Shown one piece after another: positions 51,822 through 60,567 of a DNA stretch of 64,000 bases. Position 1 is the first letter of the stretch; every line of letters starts with the position of its first letter. Where the stretch lies: assembly GCF_028765165.1 (NCBI RefSeq), contig NZ_JARADB010000001.1, positions 744,001 to 808,000 on the forward strand. The letters run 5' to 3'. This DNA comes from Paenibacillus sp. MAHUQ-63 (GTDB lineage Bacteria > Bacillota > Bacilli > Paenibacillales > NBRC-103111). The translations under genes and the position numbers were made by a program. Under the pieces are notes generated by a model. It was not told the origin of the DNA. It searched no databases and saw nothing but the letters and a program-made list of their open reading frames with translations.

Positions 51822-54191
51822 CTAATTGACCGTTTTCCTGTAAATGCTGGGCGATACCCCCGATACGCGCTTGAATGCCCGCCGAAACGCATGTGCACTG
51901 TTATAGCCAACGTATTGCGAGATTTCGTCAATGGTATGCTCGCTATTAAACAGGTAGTCCGTAGCGTTCTTGATGCGGATCTTCTCCAGATAGTCGGAGA
52001 CATGCTCCCCGGTCTGCTCCTTGAACAGTTGGGAGATCGATTTCTCCGGCAGCTCGACAGCGAGTGAAATTTTGTACAGATTCATATCGGCATCGGAATA
52101 ATGATTATCCAGATAGGCGATGATTTTGCCGATCATTTCGCCTGTGCTGTCTTCCTTCATCTTCAATACCCGGCTGCAGAACGCTTCCAGTAGTCCCAGC
52201 ACTTCGTTCCGGAACCGCTCCAGGCTGGTGGACAGCTGAAGCTGCTCGACCCGCGCTTTCAGTCCTTGGGATACCGACTGGTCCGTGAAAGGGCTATGCT
52301 GGAGCAGCTTGAAGAAAGTCCCCTTCAGCTCGCCGAACAATTGCTGGACCATCTCTGCGGACAGCTGGCGCTCCGAGAAATTGTGCTCCAGTAGCTGTTC
52401 GAAAATGCGGTGTACCTCCTGCAGCTCGCCGATTTTGACGGCATTCAGCATGCGCAGCTCCATATCGATCGGATAATAATAGGACGTAGATTCTTTAATC
52501 ACATCCCGATAACGGATGAATGCCTCTTCTTCCCTCAGCATGGAATAATCCAGAGCGCCCTTCGCTTCTTCGAACGAACGGCTGATATCCGAGAGCGCAT
52601 CGAAGCTGCCTCCGAGCGCGACCGTAATCTGGATCCGGTATTCCTCCTTCACCTCTTCCCTCAGTCTGGCGAACATCGCTTCGATACCGGACGCCATATC
52701 CGGCGAATCGGGGTCGGTTTCCTCCTCGCCCAATGTCAGGAGAAGCCCGATTTTATCCGAATCGATATCGGTTACGCTCAACTGCCATGCGCCTGCCTCC
52801 TCCAGCAGACATTTCTTAACTAACCATCGGGCTGCGTTCAGCTCGCGGATAATTTCTTTGGACACGACTCCGCTGTAGCCGTTAATGCGAATGATCGCCG
52901 TGTACCCTGCTTCGCTCTTCAAATTCAAATTCGGGAGCAGATACATCGACGTACGGACTTCCTGGAGGGAATCGAACTCCCCCTTGAGCAGCCGCTTCAC
53001 GAAAGCGTCCTCCAACAAAGGCAGTTGGCGCTTAAGCTCCTCTTCCAAGGAACGCTGACTGGCGAGCAAATTGGAAATGTTGCCCTGCAGGAAATCAAAA
53101 GCATTCTTCCCTCTGTAACCGCCCTGGCCCGTCTGTTCGCGGAAAACGGTCACGATCCGGTTAATCGGCGCACTGTTCCTATAGGCGAATAACAGCGCGG
53201 CAACAATCCCCAGCAGAAGCGTCGAAGCCGTAATCGTCCACGTAACTTTGGCAATGAACGCCGATTGCTGCATAACCACACTCTTCGGAAGCCCTACGAC
53301 ATACGTCCATCCGTTGTAGGCAGAACGGGAAGAGATCAGCAGGGTTTTGTCAGCGACAAGCGTGCTGCTGGGCTGATTAAGGTTGGGCTCCGGGATGTTA
53401 AGCGCATGGAACTGCGTATCGTCAATGCCGATTCGGGCGATGGCATTGCCGTCTTTATCGCTAATGTAAGCCCAGCCCCCGTACTGCTGCGGGATGCGTT
53501 CCAGCATTTTGACGATTTCACTTTCATCGATCAAGATGACCACCGTTCCAAGCGAATGCTGAAAGCTGTCAAAAGGAATGGATTGCAAATACGTGATGAC
53601 ATTCGTTTTCTTGCCGTTATTGTTGTACGGCTGCAAAGGCAGCGTTTCTCTGCGGTGAATTTTGCCCAAAATTTGCTCTTTCCACTGCTTCGGCTCCACA
53701 TTCTGATAATGGTATAAGTCGAAAAAATCATCGGGACGAACAAACACGCCGGATGGCGTAAACACCGCATGATAGTTGTTCAAATAAATGTAAAAGTCCT
53801 CCAGAAACGTGTTCGTTAAGCTGTACGCCGCCGTATTGCGCCACGATTTCCATAACGCGTACACATTATAGCTGTCCGTATCCACCTGCTCGTTCAGCAC
53901 ATAGTTCAATTCCTGATCCAGCGACAGCTGTCTCGTAATGTTCTCGACCTCTTCCATGCGGCGGTCCAGCACGTCCTTGCTCTGGTTCAGCAGCATGGTG
54001 CTTGCTTCCAGCGAACTGCTCTTGATGATGCCGGCGGATACGTAGTATGAGATGAAGCCTGTCAGCATGGGGATGATGAGAATCAGCACATAGGAAATAA
54101 GGAAGCTCCTGAAGATGGGGGAGTGGATCGGTTTGATCTTAGGTTTATGGTTAGTCGATGCATGGCGTCTCGGATTGAGCATTAGCTTCAT
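51822..54191 (-). CDS. membrane-anchored AraC family sensor-regulator
   Basis: 789 residues. Membrane helices at about 28-50 and 320-342 flank an extracellular Cache-type sensor. A cytoplasmic linker leads to a C-terminal AraC domain (MNLYKISLAVELPEKSISQL, IDEISQYVGYNSAHAFRRAF). It is the local regulator of the GH95/ABC glycan locus and probably detects the extracellular sugar or its binding protein. It is the second protein of this design in the window (compare 6719-8983). A cre box and TATAAT lie just upstream. Confidence 0.92.
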   Translation of the reverse strand: MKLMLNPRRHASTNHKPKIKPIHSPIFRSFLISYVLILIIPMLTGFISYYVSAGIIKSSSLEASTMLLNQSKDVLDRRMEEVENITRQLSLDQELNYVLNEQVDTDSYNVYALWKSWRNTAAYSLTNTFLEDFYIYLNNYHAVFTPSGVFVRPDDFFDLYHYQNVEPKQWKEQILGKIHRRETLPLQPYNNNGKKTNVITYLQSIPFDSFQHSLGTVVILIDESEIVKMLERIPQQYGGWAYISDKDGNAIARIGIDDTQFHALNIPEPNLNQPSSTLVADKTLLISSRSAYNGWTYVVGLPKSVVMQQSAFIAKVTWTITASTLLLGIVAALLFAYRNSAPINRIVTVFREQTGQGGYRGKNAFDFLQGNISNLLASQRSLEEELKRQLPLLEDAFVKRLLKGEFDSLQEVRTSMYLLPNLNLKSEAGYTAIIRINGYSGVVSKEIIRELNAARWLVKKCLLEEAGAWQLSVTDIDSDKIGLLLTLGEEETDPDSPDMASGIEAMFARLREEVKEEYRIQITVALGGSFDALSDISRSFEEAKGALDYSMLREEEAFIRYRDVIKESTSYYYPIDMELRMLNAVKIGELQEVHRIFEQLLEHNFSERQLSAEMVQQLFGELKGTFFKLLQHSPFTDQSVSQGLKARVEQLQLSTSLERFRNEVLGLLEAFCSRVLKMKEDSTGEMIGKIIAYLDNHYSDADMNLYKISLAVELPEKSISQLFKEQTGEHVSDYLEKIRIKNATDYLFNSEHTIDEISQYVGYNSAHAFRRAFKRVSGVSPSIYRKTVN

Positions 54192-54233
54192 GACGAACGG
54201 CTCACCTCATTATTTTCTTGTACGCACTCTATG

Positions 54234-54257
54234 GGAAAGCGCTTCCAATTTATTATA
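54234..54257 (-). promoter_or_regulatory. promoter -10 with overlapping cre box
   Basis: On the minus strand TATAAT (54252-54257) is followed at once by TGGAAGCGCTTTCC (54234-54247), 13 of 14 matches to the cre consensus. It lies about 43 bp upstream of the AraC gene start. CcpA bound here would sit at the transcription start. No strong -35 is seen. Confidence 0.65.
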
Positions 54258-54402
54258 CATCATAGAGCATAAGTGAGCTATTGTCTGTCGAAATGAGGCG
54301 ATTGGTAAAATCGGACTTAATGGCAGCCTCGAATCCGAGACTCGTCCCCGCAACCGCTTCAAGCATCCCCCTCTCATTCCCTCAGTGACGGGTTTCGTTC
54401 GC

Positions 54403-54584
54403 TAACGGACACAGCGGCCGTTATACGTACGATAAAGAACCATCTCGCAGCCTAATGGACACCAGAGAACTTATTCGCCGATTTTTATCCAAAATCAGAC
54501 CAAATTGAGTAAATAACGGCATCCGTGTCCGTTACAAGTACAAAGAGGCCCTCATTCATCGAATAAGGACCTCCTTGTCCGTTA
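54403..54584. repeat. single repeat element C, same plan as arrays A and B
   Basis: One 182-bp core: TAACGGACACAG at 54403, TAATGGACACCAG at 54453 (50 bp on), then TGTCCGTTA at 54526 and 54576 (50 bp apart). The middle holds TTATT/AATAA arms and a GATTTT/AAAATC hairpin (54480-54496). Apart from the words it shares little sequence with array A. It lies between the AraC gene start and the SsuC stop. The rest of the 54258-54640 gap holds nothing else recognisable. Confidence 0.85.
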
Positions 54585-54640
54585 ACGAGGCCTGTGTCCT
54601 CCTCGCTAACCCCATATGCTCAACCGGCGTGCAGCAGCCT

Positions 54641-55516
54641 TCATCCGTTAAAGCTATCGCGCCACTTCAGCAGCTTCTTCTCCAGAATGCGCACTAAGGA
54701 GTCGGAGCCTTTGCCCACGAAAGCAAAGATAATAATCCCGACGAACACGATCGCCGTCTGCGAGAACTGTCTGGCATCCAGAATCAAGTAGCCGACCCCT
54801 TCGCTCGATCCCATCAGCTCCGCCACCACGAGCCCCAACCAGGCGACGCCGATCGAAAGCCGCAGGCCAAGCAAAATGTTCGGCAGAGCCGCCGGCAGCA
54901 CCAGCTTCGTAATCTGCTTGAACTTGCTGAATTCCAGCACTCTCGCAACATCGAACAATTTCGAATCGACATTGCGAATCCCCAAGAACGTCTGCACATA
55001 TAGCGGGAAGAACGCGCCTTTGGCGATCAACAGCACCTTCGAGAACTCGCCGAACCCGAACCACAGAATGAAGAGCGGCGTGATGGCCAAATGCGGAATC
55101 GTGCGCAGCATCTGGACGGAAGGATCGACCGTTTGCTCGAACTTGCGGAATAGTCCGACAAGGAGGCCCAGCCCGAGACCTAAGCTTCCGCCAATCAGGA
55201 AGCCGATCGCCGCCCGCCAAATGCTGATTTTGACATGCATGTACAGCTCGCCGCTGATGAGCAGATCATAGAACGCCTGCCAGATGGCATACGGTGTAGG
55301 CAGCAGGGTCGGAGAGACGATGCCCAGTGAACCGAAGATTTGCCATAAAATCAAAACGGTAAGCGGTAAAATGCTCCCCCGCACGATTAGCCCCCACTTG
55401 CCTTCTTTCCTCAGCGGCTTCGTGACTTGAGGAAGTTCCGACGACACTTGCGGTTCGGACGTTTTCGGCCGGGTAACCGGCCCGTTTTGGCCAACAATCA
55501 CTTCTGCTTGACTCAT
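54641..55516 (-). CDS. ssuC: sulfonate ABC permease, SsuC type
   Basis: 291 residues. A cytoplasmic N-terminal tail (about 35 residues) precedes six membrane helices. Family features are IWQAFYDLLISGELYMHVKI, MLRTIPHLAITPLFILWFGF and the EAA-like loop FDVARVLEFSKFKQITKLVL. It forms the channel for aliphatic sulfonates or similar organosulfur compounds, with the ATPase encoded 23 bp upstream and the binding protein at 59432. Confidence 0.88.
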   Translation of the reverse strand: MSQAEVIVGQNGPVTRPKTSEPQVSSELPQVTKPLRKEGKWGLIVRGSILPLTVLILWQIFGSLGIVSPTLLPTPYAIWQAFYDLLISGELYMHVKISIWRAAIGFLIGGSLGLGLGLLVGLFRKFEQTVDPSVQMLRTIPHLAITPLFILWFGFGEFSKVLLIAKGAFFPLYVQTFLGIRNVDSKLFDVARVLEFSKFKQITKLVLPAALPNILLGLRLSIGVAWLGLVVAELMGSSEGVGYLILDARQFSQTAIVFVGIIIFAFVGKGSDSLVRILEKKLLKWRDSFNG

Positions 55517-55539
55517 TGCTGCTCCCTCGCTTTCATCTA

Positions 55540-56319
55540 TTAAATGCCCGAGCTGTCAATCAGCTCTAACTCATCGACAGGCTCGAATTCGCTCAGTACC
55601 TTTTTACGCAGCTCCTGGAAGGAAACCGTCGTCTTTTTGCGCGGATAAGGCAGGTCAACGGGAATGATATTGCGAATCGTCCCCGGACGCGCATTCATCA
55701 CAACGACGCGGGTCGCCAGAAATACGGCTTCGTCGAGATCATGGGTCACGAGAATCATCGTGGTCCGGTTCTTCTGCCAAATATCCAGCGCCACCTCTTG
55801 CAGATGCGAACGCGTGAACGCGTCCAATGCGCCGAACGGCTCATCGAGCAGCAGCACCTTCGGATTCCGCAGCAGCGCTCTTGCAATCGCAACCCGCTGC
55901 GACATGCCGCCGGAGAGCTCCCTCGGATACGACTTCTCGAAGCCTTGGAGCCGCACTAGCTCGATGAGACGATCCACCCGCTCGCGTACGTCCGGATCCT
56001 TCAGATTGAGGTCGGCGGCGATGTTTTTCTCGACGGTCAACCAAGGGAATAAGCGATGCTCCTGGAAAATAAACCCCTTATCGATCCCCGGCTTCTCTAC
56101 TTGCTTGCCTTCAAGCAGCACGTTCCCGTTATGATCCGTGTCCAGACCGGCGATAATTTTGAGCAATGTGCTTTTGCCGCAGCCGCTCGGCCCGATAATG
56201 GTAATAAATTCTCCTTCTTTAATCTTAAGCTGAATGTCATGCAGTGCTTCGACACGCTGCCCTTGCGGCGTCTCGAACGTTTTGCTCGGCAGATCGATAT
56301 CCAGTGATATGACGCTCAT
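55540..56319 (-). CDS. ssuB: sulfonate ABC ATPase, SsuB type
   Basis: 259 residues. Walker [10 protein letters not shown], signature [20 protein letters not shown], Walker [13 protein letters not shown] and the H-loop in [13 protein letters not shown], as in nitrate/sulfonate/taurine ATPases. Energises uptake through SsuC. First gene of the minus-strand transcript. Its leader contains a probable terminator hairpin (56351-56394), so expression may be attenuated. Confidence 0.9.
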   Translation of the reverse strand: MSVISLDIDLPSKTFETPQGQRVEALHDIQLKIKEGEFITIIGPSGCGKSTLLKIIAGLDTDHNGNVLLEGKQVEKPGIDKGFIFQEHRLFPWLTVEKNIAADLNLKDPDVRERVDRLIELVRLQGFEKSYPRELSGGMSQRVAIARALLRNPKVLLLDEPFGALDAFTRSHLQEVALDIWQKNRTTMILVTHDLDEAVFLATRVVVMNARPGTIRNIIPVDLPYPRKKTTVSFQELRKKVLSEFEPVDELELIDSSGI

Positions 56320-56344
56320 GCGCTCTTCCCCCTTATGATCAAAT

Positions 56345-56394
56345 AAAAAAGAGACCTCCTCACCATATCCCTCTCGGGGATGTAAGAAAGTCTC
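56345..56394 (-). promoter_or_regulatory. leader terminator hairpin of ssuBC
   Basis: On the minus strand GAGAC...GTCTC closes a long imperfect stem with inner CTTAC/GTGAG and ATCCC/GGGAT pairs, followed by six T (56345-56350). It lies about 45 nt after the predicted start and 25 nt before the ssuB ATG. That position suggests transcription attenuation. It does not match the S-box or T-box consensus. Confidence 0.5.
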
Positions 56395-56446
56395 CAGATG
56401 GCTGGTCGACCATTTAATTCATAGTAAACGACTTGGATATAAAAGG

Positions 56447-56475
56447 ATCATATCATCACATTTTTTGGAAGTCAA
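56447..56475 (-). promoter_or_regulatory. promoter of ssuBC
   Basis: On the minus strand TTGACT (56470-56475), a 17-bp spacer and TATGAT (56447-56452): a near-consensus SigA promoter. Confidence 0.75.
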
Positions 56476-56498
56476 CACTTTAATCTTATATTTCCCAC

Positions 56499-56610
56499 TT
56501 GTTTTATCGGATTTAATATGCTAGCATAACTAATCAATAACCCGAAAGCCCATTGGTCAACCAAAGGCTCTCCAGGCTCCGTTTCCGAACGGCTGCTTGC
56601 GAGGGCCTTT
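56499..56610 (+). promoter_or_regulatory. promoter and attenuator-like leader of monooxygenase operon
   Basis: TTGTTT (56499-56504), 17 bp, TAGCAT (56522-56527). In the leader two hairpins compete. The first is AGCC (56547) / TTGG-TCAA-CCAA / GGCT (to 56569). The second, terminator-like, starts AAAGGCTCTC (56563) and closes with GAGGGCCTTT (to 56610) followed by TTTCTTCTT-type sequence. The shared bases 56563-56569 make them mutually exclusive. Confidence 0.5.
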
Positions 56611-56654
56611 CTTCTTATTAAAGGGCATCATTATCGAAATTGGAGGAATGAACG

Positions 56655-58025
56655 ATGAGTCAGCCAACTACTGAGCAGCGTCAATTGCACTTGGGCGCCT
56701 TTCTATTCCAGGTCGGACATCATATCGCGTCTTGGCGTTACCCGGATACGGATGCGCAGGGGATCTTAACGCATGAATTTTATGAACACTTCGCCCGGAC
56801 GGCGGAACGCGGGAAGTTCGATATGATTTTTCTGGCCGACACGCTAGCCGTCATCGACCGCTTCAAAACGAACATCAAACATACGGTAACCGTTAGGCCC
56901 GAACCGATTACACTCCTCTCCTATCTGGCGGGCGTAACCGAACGGATCGGCTTGGCCGCAACCGTCTCCACCTCGTATCATGAGCCGTTTAACTTGGCGC
57001 GGGAGTTCTCCTGCCTGGATCACTTAAGCGGCGGGCGCGCCGCATGGAACGTCGTGACCTCGGGCCGCGACGAGGAGGCGCATAATTTCAGCCAGGACCG
57101 GCATCCGGATCACAACAAACGGTACGCCAGAGCGCGTGAATTCGTCGATGTGGCCACCTCGCTATGGGACAGCTGGGAGGACGACGCCATTGTCGCCGAT
57201 AAGGAGAAGGGCATTTTCGCCGATCCCCGCAAAGTGCATGAAGTGAATCACCGGGGCGAATTTTTCGCCGTGCGCGGTCCGTTGAACTTGCCGCGTTCGC
57301 CGCAGGGCAGACCTGTCGTCATTCAAGCAGGCGCCTCCGAAACCGGGAAAGAGCTTGCCGCGCAGACGGCGGAGGTCGTCTTCACGGCGTGGCAGACGTT
57401 AGAAGAAGCCCAGCGCTTCTATCGCAGCGTCAAAGAGCTCGCGGTCCAATACGGCCGCTCTCCGGACGACATCCTGATTATGCCCGGCATTTTCCCGGTA
57501 ATCGGAGCGACGGAGGAGGAAGCCCGCGAGAAAGAGGCGCTGCTTCAGTCGCAGGTGCTTCCTGCCGTCGGCTTATCGATGCTGTCGGCATCGCTGAATG
57601 TCGATCTGACCGGCTATCCGCTCGACGGACCGCTGCCGGAGCTTCCCGAGCTGGCTCAGGTGAACGGCGGCAAGAGCCGCTTCCAGCTCGTATCCGACAT
57701 GGCGCGCCGCGAAGGCCTGACGATCCGCCAGCTGATGTACAGGGTGACAGGCGCCCGCGGTCACCGCACCATCTATGGCACGCCGGTGCAAATCGCCGAC
57801 CAATTGGAAGAATGGTTCCGGAACGGCGCTTGCGACGGCTTCAACATTATGCCTCCTTACTTGCCCGGCGGGCTGGAGGAGTTCGTTGATCTCGTCATTC
57901 CCGAGCTGCAGCGGCGCGGGTTGTTCCGGACGGATTATGAAGGCACGACGCTGCGCGAGCATTTGGGATTAACCAGACCGGTAAGCCGTTACAGCAGCAG
58001 TGCTGAATCGGCAAGCGGCTACTAA
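56655..58025 (+). CDS. NtaA/SnaA/DszA-family FMN monooxygenase, copy 1
   Basis: 456 residues, luciferase-like TIM barrel, cytosolic. The family start LHLGAFLFQVGHHIASWRYP is followed by HFARTAERGKFDMIFLADTL, LDHLSGGRAAWNVVTSGRDE and a C-terminal GACDGFNIMPPYLPGGLEEF. Enzymes of this class use reduced flavin from a partner reductase to cleave organosulfur or chelator compounds (DszA, SnaA, NtaA, SfnG/DmoA types). Next to sulfonate transport genes, a role in releasing sulfite from imported organosulfur is likely. GGAGGA precedes the ATG. A second paralogue follows after 14 bp. Confidence 0.9.
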   Translation: MSQPTTEQRQLHLGAFLFQVGHHIASWRYPDTDAQGILTHEFYEHFARTAERGKFDMIFLADTLAVIDRFKTNIKHTVTVRPEPITLLSYLAGVTERIGLAATVSTSYHEPFNLAREFSCLDHLSGGRAAWNVVTSGRDEEAHNFSQDRHPDHNKRYARAREFVDVATSLWDSWEDDAIVADKEKGIFADPRKVHEVNHRGEFFAVRGPLNLPRSPQGRPVVIQAGASETGKELAAQTAEVVFTAWQTLEEAQRFYRSVKELAVQYGRSPDDILIMPGIFPVIGATEEEAREKEALLQSQVLPAVGLSMLSASLNVDLTGYPLDGPLPELPELAQVNGGKSRFQLVSDMARREGLTIRQLMYRVTGARGHRTIYGTPVQIADQLEEWFRNGACDGFNIMPPYLPGGLEEFVDLVIPELQRRGLFRTDYEGTTLREHLGLTRPVSRYSSSAESASGY

Positions 58026-58039
58026 GGAGGAATCAGACA

Positions 58040-59398
58040 ATGGGACAAAGACAGCTTCATCTTGGGGCATTCATCTTCGGCGTTGGCCATCATATCGCCG
58101 CATGGCGTTACCCGCACACCGATACGAACGGACTGCTTAAGCTCGATTTCTACAAACGCTTCGCGCAGACGGCGGAACGAGGCAAGTTCGATCTTGTCTT
58201 CATTGAGGACATCCCGGTGCTTCCCGAGCCGCTGGCCAGAGCGGTTCAGTATACGTTGCCGGTCCGGGCGGAGCCGCTCACCCTGCTGTCCGCACTCGCC
58301 TCCGTGACAACCAGAATCGGTCTTGTCGGGACGGTGTCCACCACTTACAGCGAGCCTTATCACGTCGCTCGGAAGTTCGCCTCGCTCGATCATTTGAGCA
58401 GGGGGCGTGCCGCTTGGAACGCCGTGACCACAAGCATGGAAAATACGGCCAAAAACTTCGGACGCGACCATCATCTGGATCATTCTCTCCGGTACGAGCG
58501 AGCCAAGGAATTCGTCGATGTCGTCACCGGGCTATGGGACAGCTGGGAGGAGGACGCGCTCGTCGTGGATAAAGCCTCCGGCATATTCGCCGATCCTGCG
58601 AAAGTCCATGCGCTTAATCATCAGGGCGAGCATTTCTCCGTGCGCGGCCCGCTGAGCATTCATCGTTCCGTACAGGGACGTCCTGTCATCGTGCAGGCCG
58701 GCTCTTCGACAACAGGCCAAGCGTTCGCCGCGCAGACGGCAGAGGTCGTGTTTACCGCTTGGCAAACGCTGGAGGAAGCGCAGAGCTTCTACGCCTCCTT
58801 GAAGAGCCAGCTGCCCAAATACGGCCGTTCGGAGGACCAGTTGAAAATATTGCCCGGGATTCTTCCCTTCATCGGCGCGACCGAGGAGGAAGCCCGCGAG
58901 AAGGAAGCCGAATTCCAACATCTCGTTCTGCCCGAAGTCGGCCTTGGCATGGTGCAGAACATCCTTCGGGTCGATCTCACCGGCTATCCGCTGGACGGTC
59001 CTTTGCCCGATTTGCCGGATTCCACCGAGATCAATGGCGGCAAGAGCCGTTATCAGCTGCTCCTCGACATGGCGCGCAGAGAGCAGTTATCGATCCGCCA
59101 GCTGATCAACCGGGTGACCGGCGCCCGCGGGCACCGGACGATCGCAGGCACGCCGGTCCAAATCGCCGACCAGCTGGAAGAATGGTTCGTGAGCAAAGCC
59201 TGCGACGGCTTTAACATCATGCCTCCCTACTTGCCCGGCGGGCTGGATGAATTCGTCGAGCTTGTCATACCTGAGCTGCAGCGCCGCGGGTTGTTCCGGA
59301 CGGATTACGAGGGTACGACGCTGCGTGAGCACCTCGGCTTAGCCAAGCCTGTCAATCGTTATGCCGCGCGCGCCGCATCGGCATCTTCGGTTCACTAA
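58040..59398 (+). CDS. NtaA/SnaA/DszA-family FMN monooxygenase, copy 2
   Basis: 452 residues, clearly a tandem paralogue of the preceding gene (LHLGAFIFGVGHHIAAWRYP, LDHLSRGRAAWNAVTTSMEN, KACDGFNIMPPYLPGGLDEF). The two differ mainly in loops near the active site, such as LADTLAVIDRFKTN versus IEDIPVLPEPLARA, so they may handle different substrates or form a pair. AAGGAGG lies upstream. No flavin reductase is encoded in the window. Confidence 0.9.
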   Translation: MGQRQLHLGAFIFGVGHHIAAWRYPHTDTNGLLKLDFYKRFAQTAERGKFDLVFIEDIPVLPEPLARAVQYTLPVRAEPLTLLSALASVTTRIGLVGTVSTTYSEPYHVARKFASLDHLSRGRAAWNAVTTSMENTAKNFGRDHHLDHSLRYERAKEFVDVVTGLWDSWEEDALVVDKASGIFADPAKVHALNHQGEHFSVRGPLSIHRSVQGRPVIVQAGSSTTGQAFAAQTAEVVFTAWQTLEEAQSFYASLKSQLPKYGRSEDQLKILPGILPFIGATEEEAREKEAEFQHLVLPEVGLGMVQNILRVDLTGYPLDGPLPDLPDSTEINGGKSRYQLLLDMARREQLSIRQLINRVTGARGHRTIAGTPVQIADQLEEWFVSKACDGFNIMPPYLPGGLDEFVELVIPELQRRGLFRTDYEGTTLREHLGLAKPVNRYAARAASASSVH

Positions 59399-59431
59399 TC
59401 TTTATTCATACTTGAGAGGGGTCAAATCGAT

Positions 59432-60511
59432 ATGGTCAAGAAATCATTTTATTATAAAAGCGCATCATTATTTACATTGCTAACGTTCATGCTGCTGACC
59501 GCCGCTTGCGGGGCGAAAACGACGACAGCGCCGACCGGTGCCGGCACAGCCGCTCCCAACGGTTCCCCCGCTGCCGGAAGCAGCGCGGTTTCTTCCACTC
59601 CCGCCTCCTCCTCCAAGGAGAAAGTCGTGGTCAACATCGGGATCCAAGGCAAAACAGGCGTTCTCGTCTTTGCCCGGGATAAAGGATACTTCGAGAAAGC
59701 CTTCTCCGCTGTAGGCGCCGAGGTCAAATGGAACGAATTCGCCAGCGGCCCTCCGCATTTCGAAGCGATCGCAGCAGGCCGGCTCGATTTCGGCGCCACC
59801 GGCGGGACTCCGTTGATCTCCGGGCAAGTCGGAGGCGTTGATTTCAAGGGCATTGCCGTTACGAGCGACGGGAAGAAAGGCAATATGATTGTCGTGCCCA
59901 AAAACAGTCCGATCAAGGAGCTGAAAGATCTCAAAGGCAAAAAGGTCGCCGTAGCCAAAGGAAGCAGCGCCTATAACTTCCTGTACATGGCCATCGATAA
60001 AGCCGGACTTAAAGGCGACGACGTGAAGGTCATTCAGCTGCAGCCCGATGAAGCGAGACCTGCGCTCGACAGCGGCGCCATCGACGCTTGGTCCATTTGG
60101 GAGCCTTACGCGACAACGGCCGTGTACCAGACCGGTTCTTCCGTTCTGGTGAGCGGCGAGGACCTGAACATCAATGCGCCTTCCTTCTTGATTGCGCGGA
60201 CCAAATTCACGCAGGAGCATCCCGATCTCACCGTGCTGTTCCTCAAAACTTATGAGGAAGCCCGCAAATACTACGTCGAGCATCAGGATGAAATTGCGAA
60301 CGAGCTCTCCAAGACACAGAAGCTGGACAAAGCCATTATTGTTGACGTTCTAAAAAATACATTTCCGATTCTATCGCCGATTACCCCGGAATTCGCCAAA
60401 GCGCATCAAGAACAGGCCGATTTCCTTCAATCGGTAGGCGCTATTAACAAGAAGCTGGATACATCGAAGGTGCTTGAGAGCAAGTTCGTTGAGCAGGCGT
60501 TAAAAAAATAA
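59432..60511 (+). CDS. ssuA: aliphatic sulfonate ABC binding lipoprotein, SsuA type
   Basis: 359 residues. Signal peptide LFTLLTFMLLTAACG with lipidated Cys, a Thr/Pro/Ser linker, then an SsuA/TauA-type binding domain: IGIQGKTGVLVFARDKGYFE, GRLDFGATGGTPLISGQVGG, LKDLKGKKVAVAKGSSAYNF, DAWSIWEPYATTA. It captures sulfonates for SsuBC, which is transcribed divergently. It is 33 bp after the second monooxygenase and is the last gene of that operon. Confidence 0.92.
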   Translation: MVKKSFYYKSASLFTLLTFMLLTAACGAKTTTAPTGAGTAAPNGSPAAGSSAVSSTPASSSKEKVVVNIGIQGKTGVLVFARDKGYFEKAFSAVGAEVKWNEFASGPPHFEAIAAGRLDFGATGGTPLISGQVGGVDFKGIAVTSDGKKGNMIVVPKNSPIKELKDLKGKKVAVAKGSSAYNFLYMAIDKAGLKGDDVKVIQLQPDEARPALDSGAIDAWSIWEPYATTAVYQTGSSVLVSGEDLNINAPSFLIARTKFTQEHPDLTVLFLKTYEEARKYYVEHQDEIANELSKTQKLDKAIIVDVLKNTFPILSPITPEFAKAHQEQADFLQSVGAINKKLDTSKVLESKFVEQALKK

Positions 60512-60522
60512 AGGGAAATGCC

Positions 60523-60562
60523 AAAAAAATCTGCCGGAGCTGAGCCTCCAGGCAGATTTTTT
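60523..60562. terminator. bidirectional terminator
   Basis: AAAAAATCTGCC and GGCAGATTTTTT arms with an inner GGAG/CTCC pair. It lies between the convergent SsuA (stop 60511) and FhuF-like (stop 60568) genes, with A/T tracts on both sides. Confidence 0.9.
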
Positions 60563-60567
60563 GGTCA

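Noticed and set aside
56320-56654. SAM (S-box) or T-box riboswitch in the sulfonate leaders
   Set aside because: The conserved S-box core and the T-box sequence are not present; only terminator-like hairpins can be supported.
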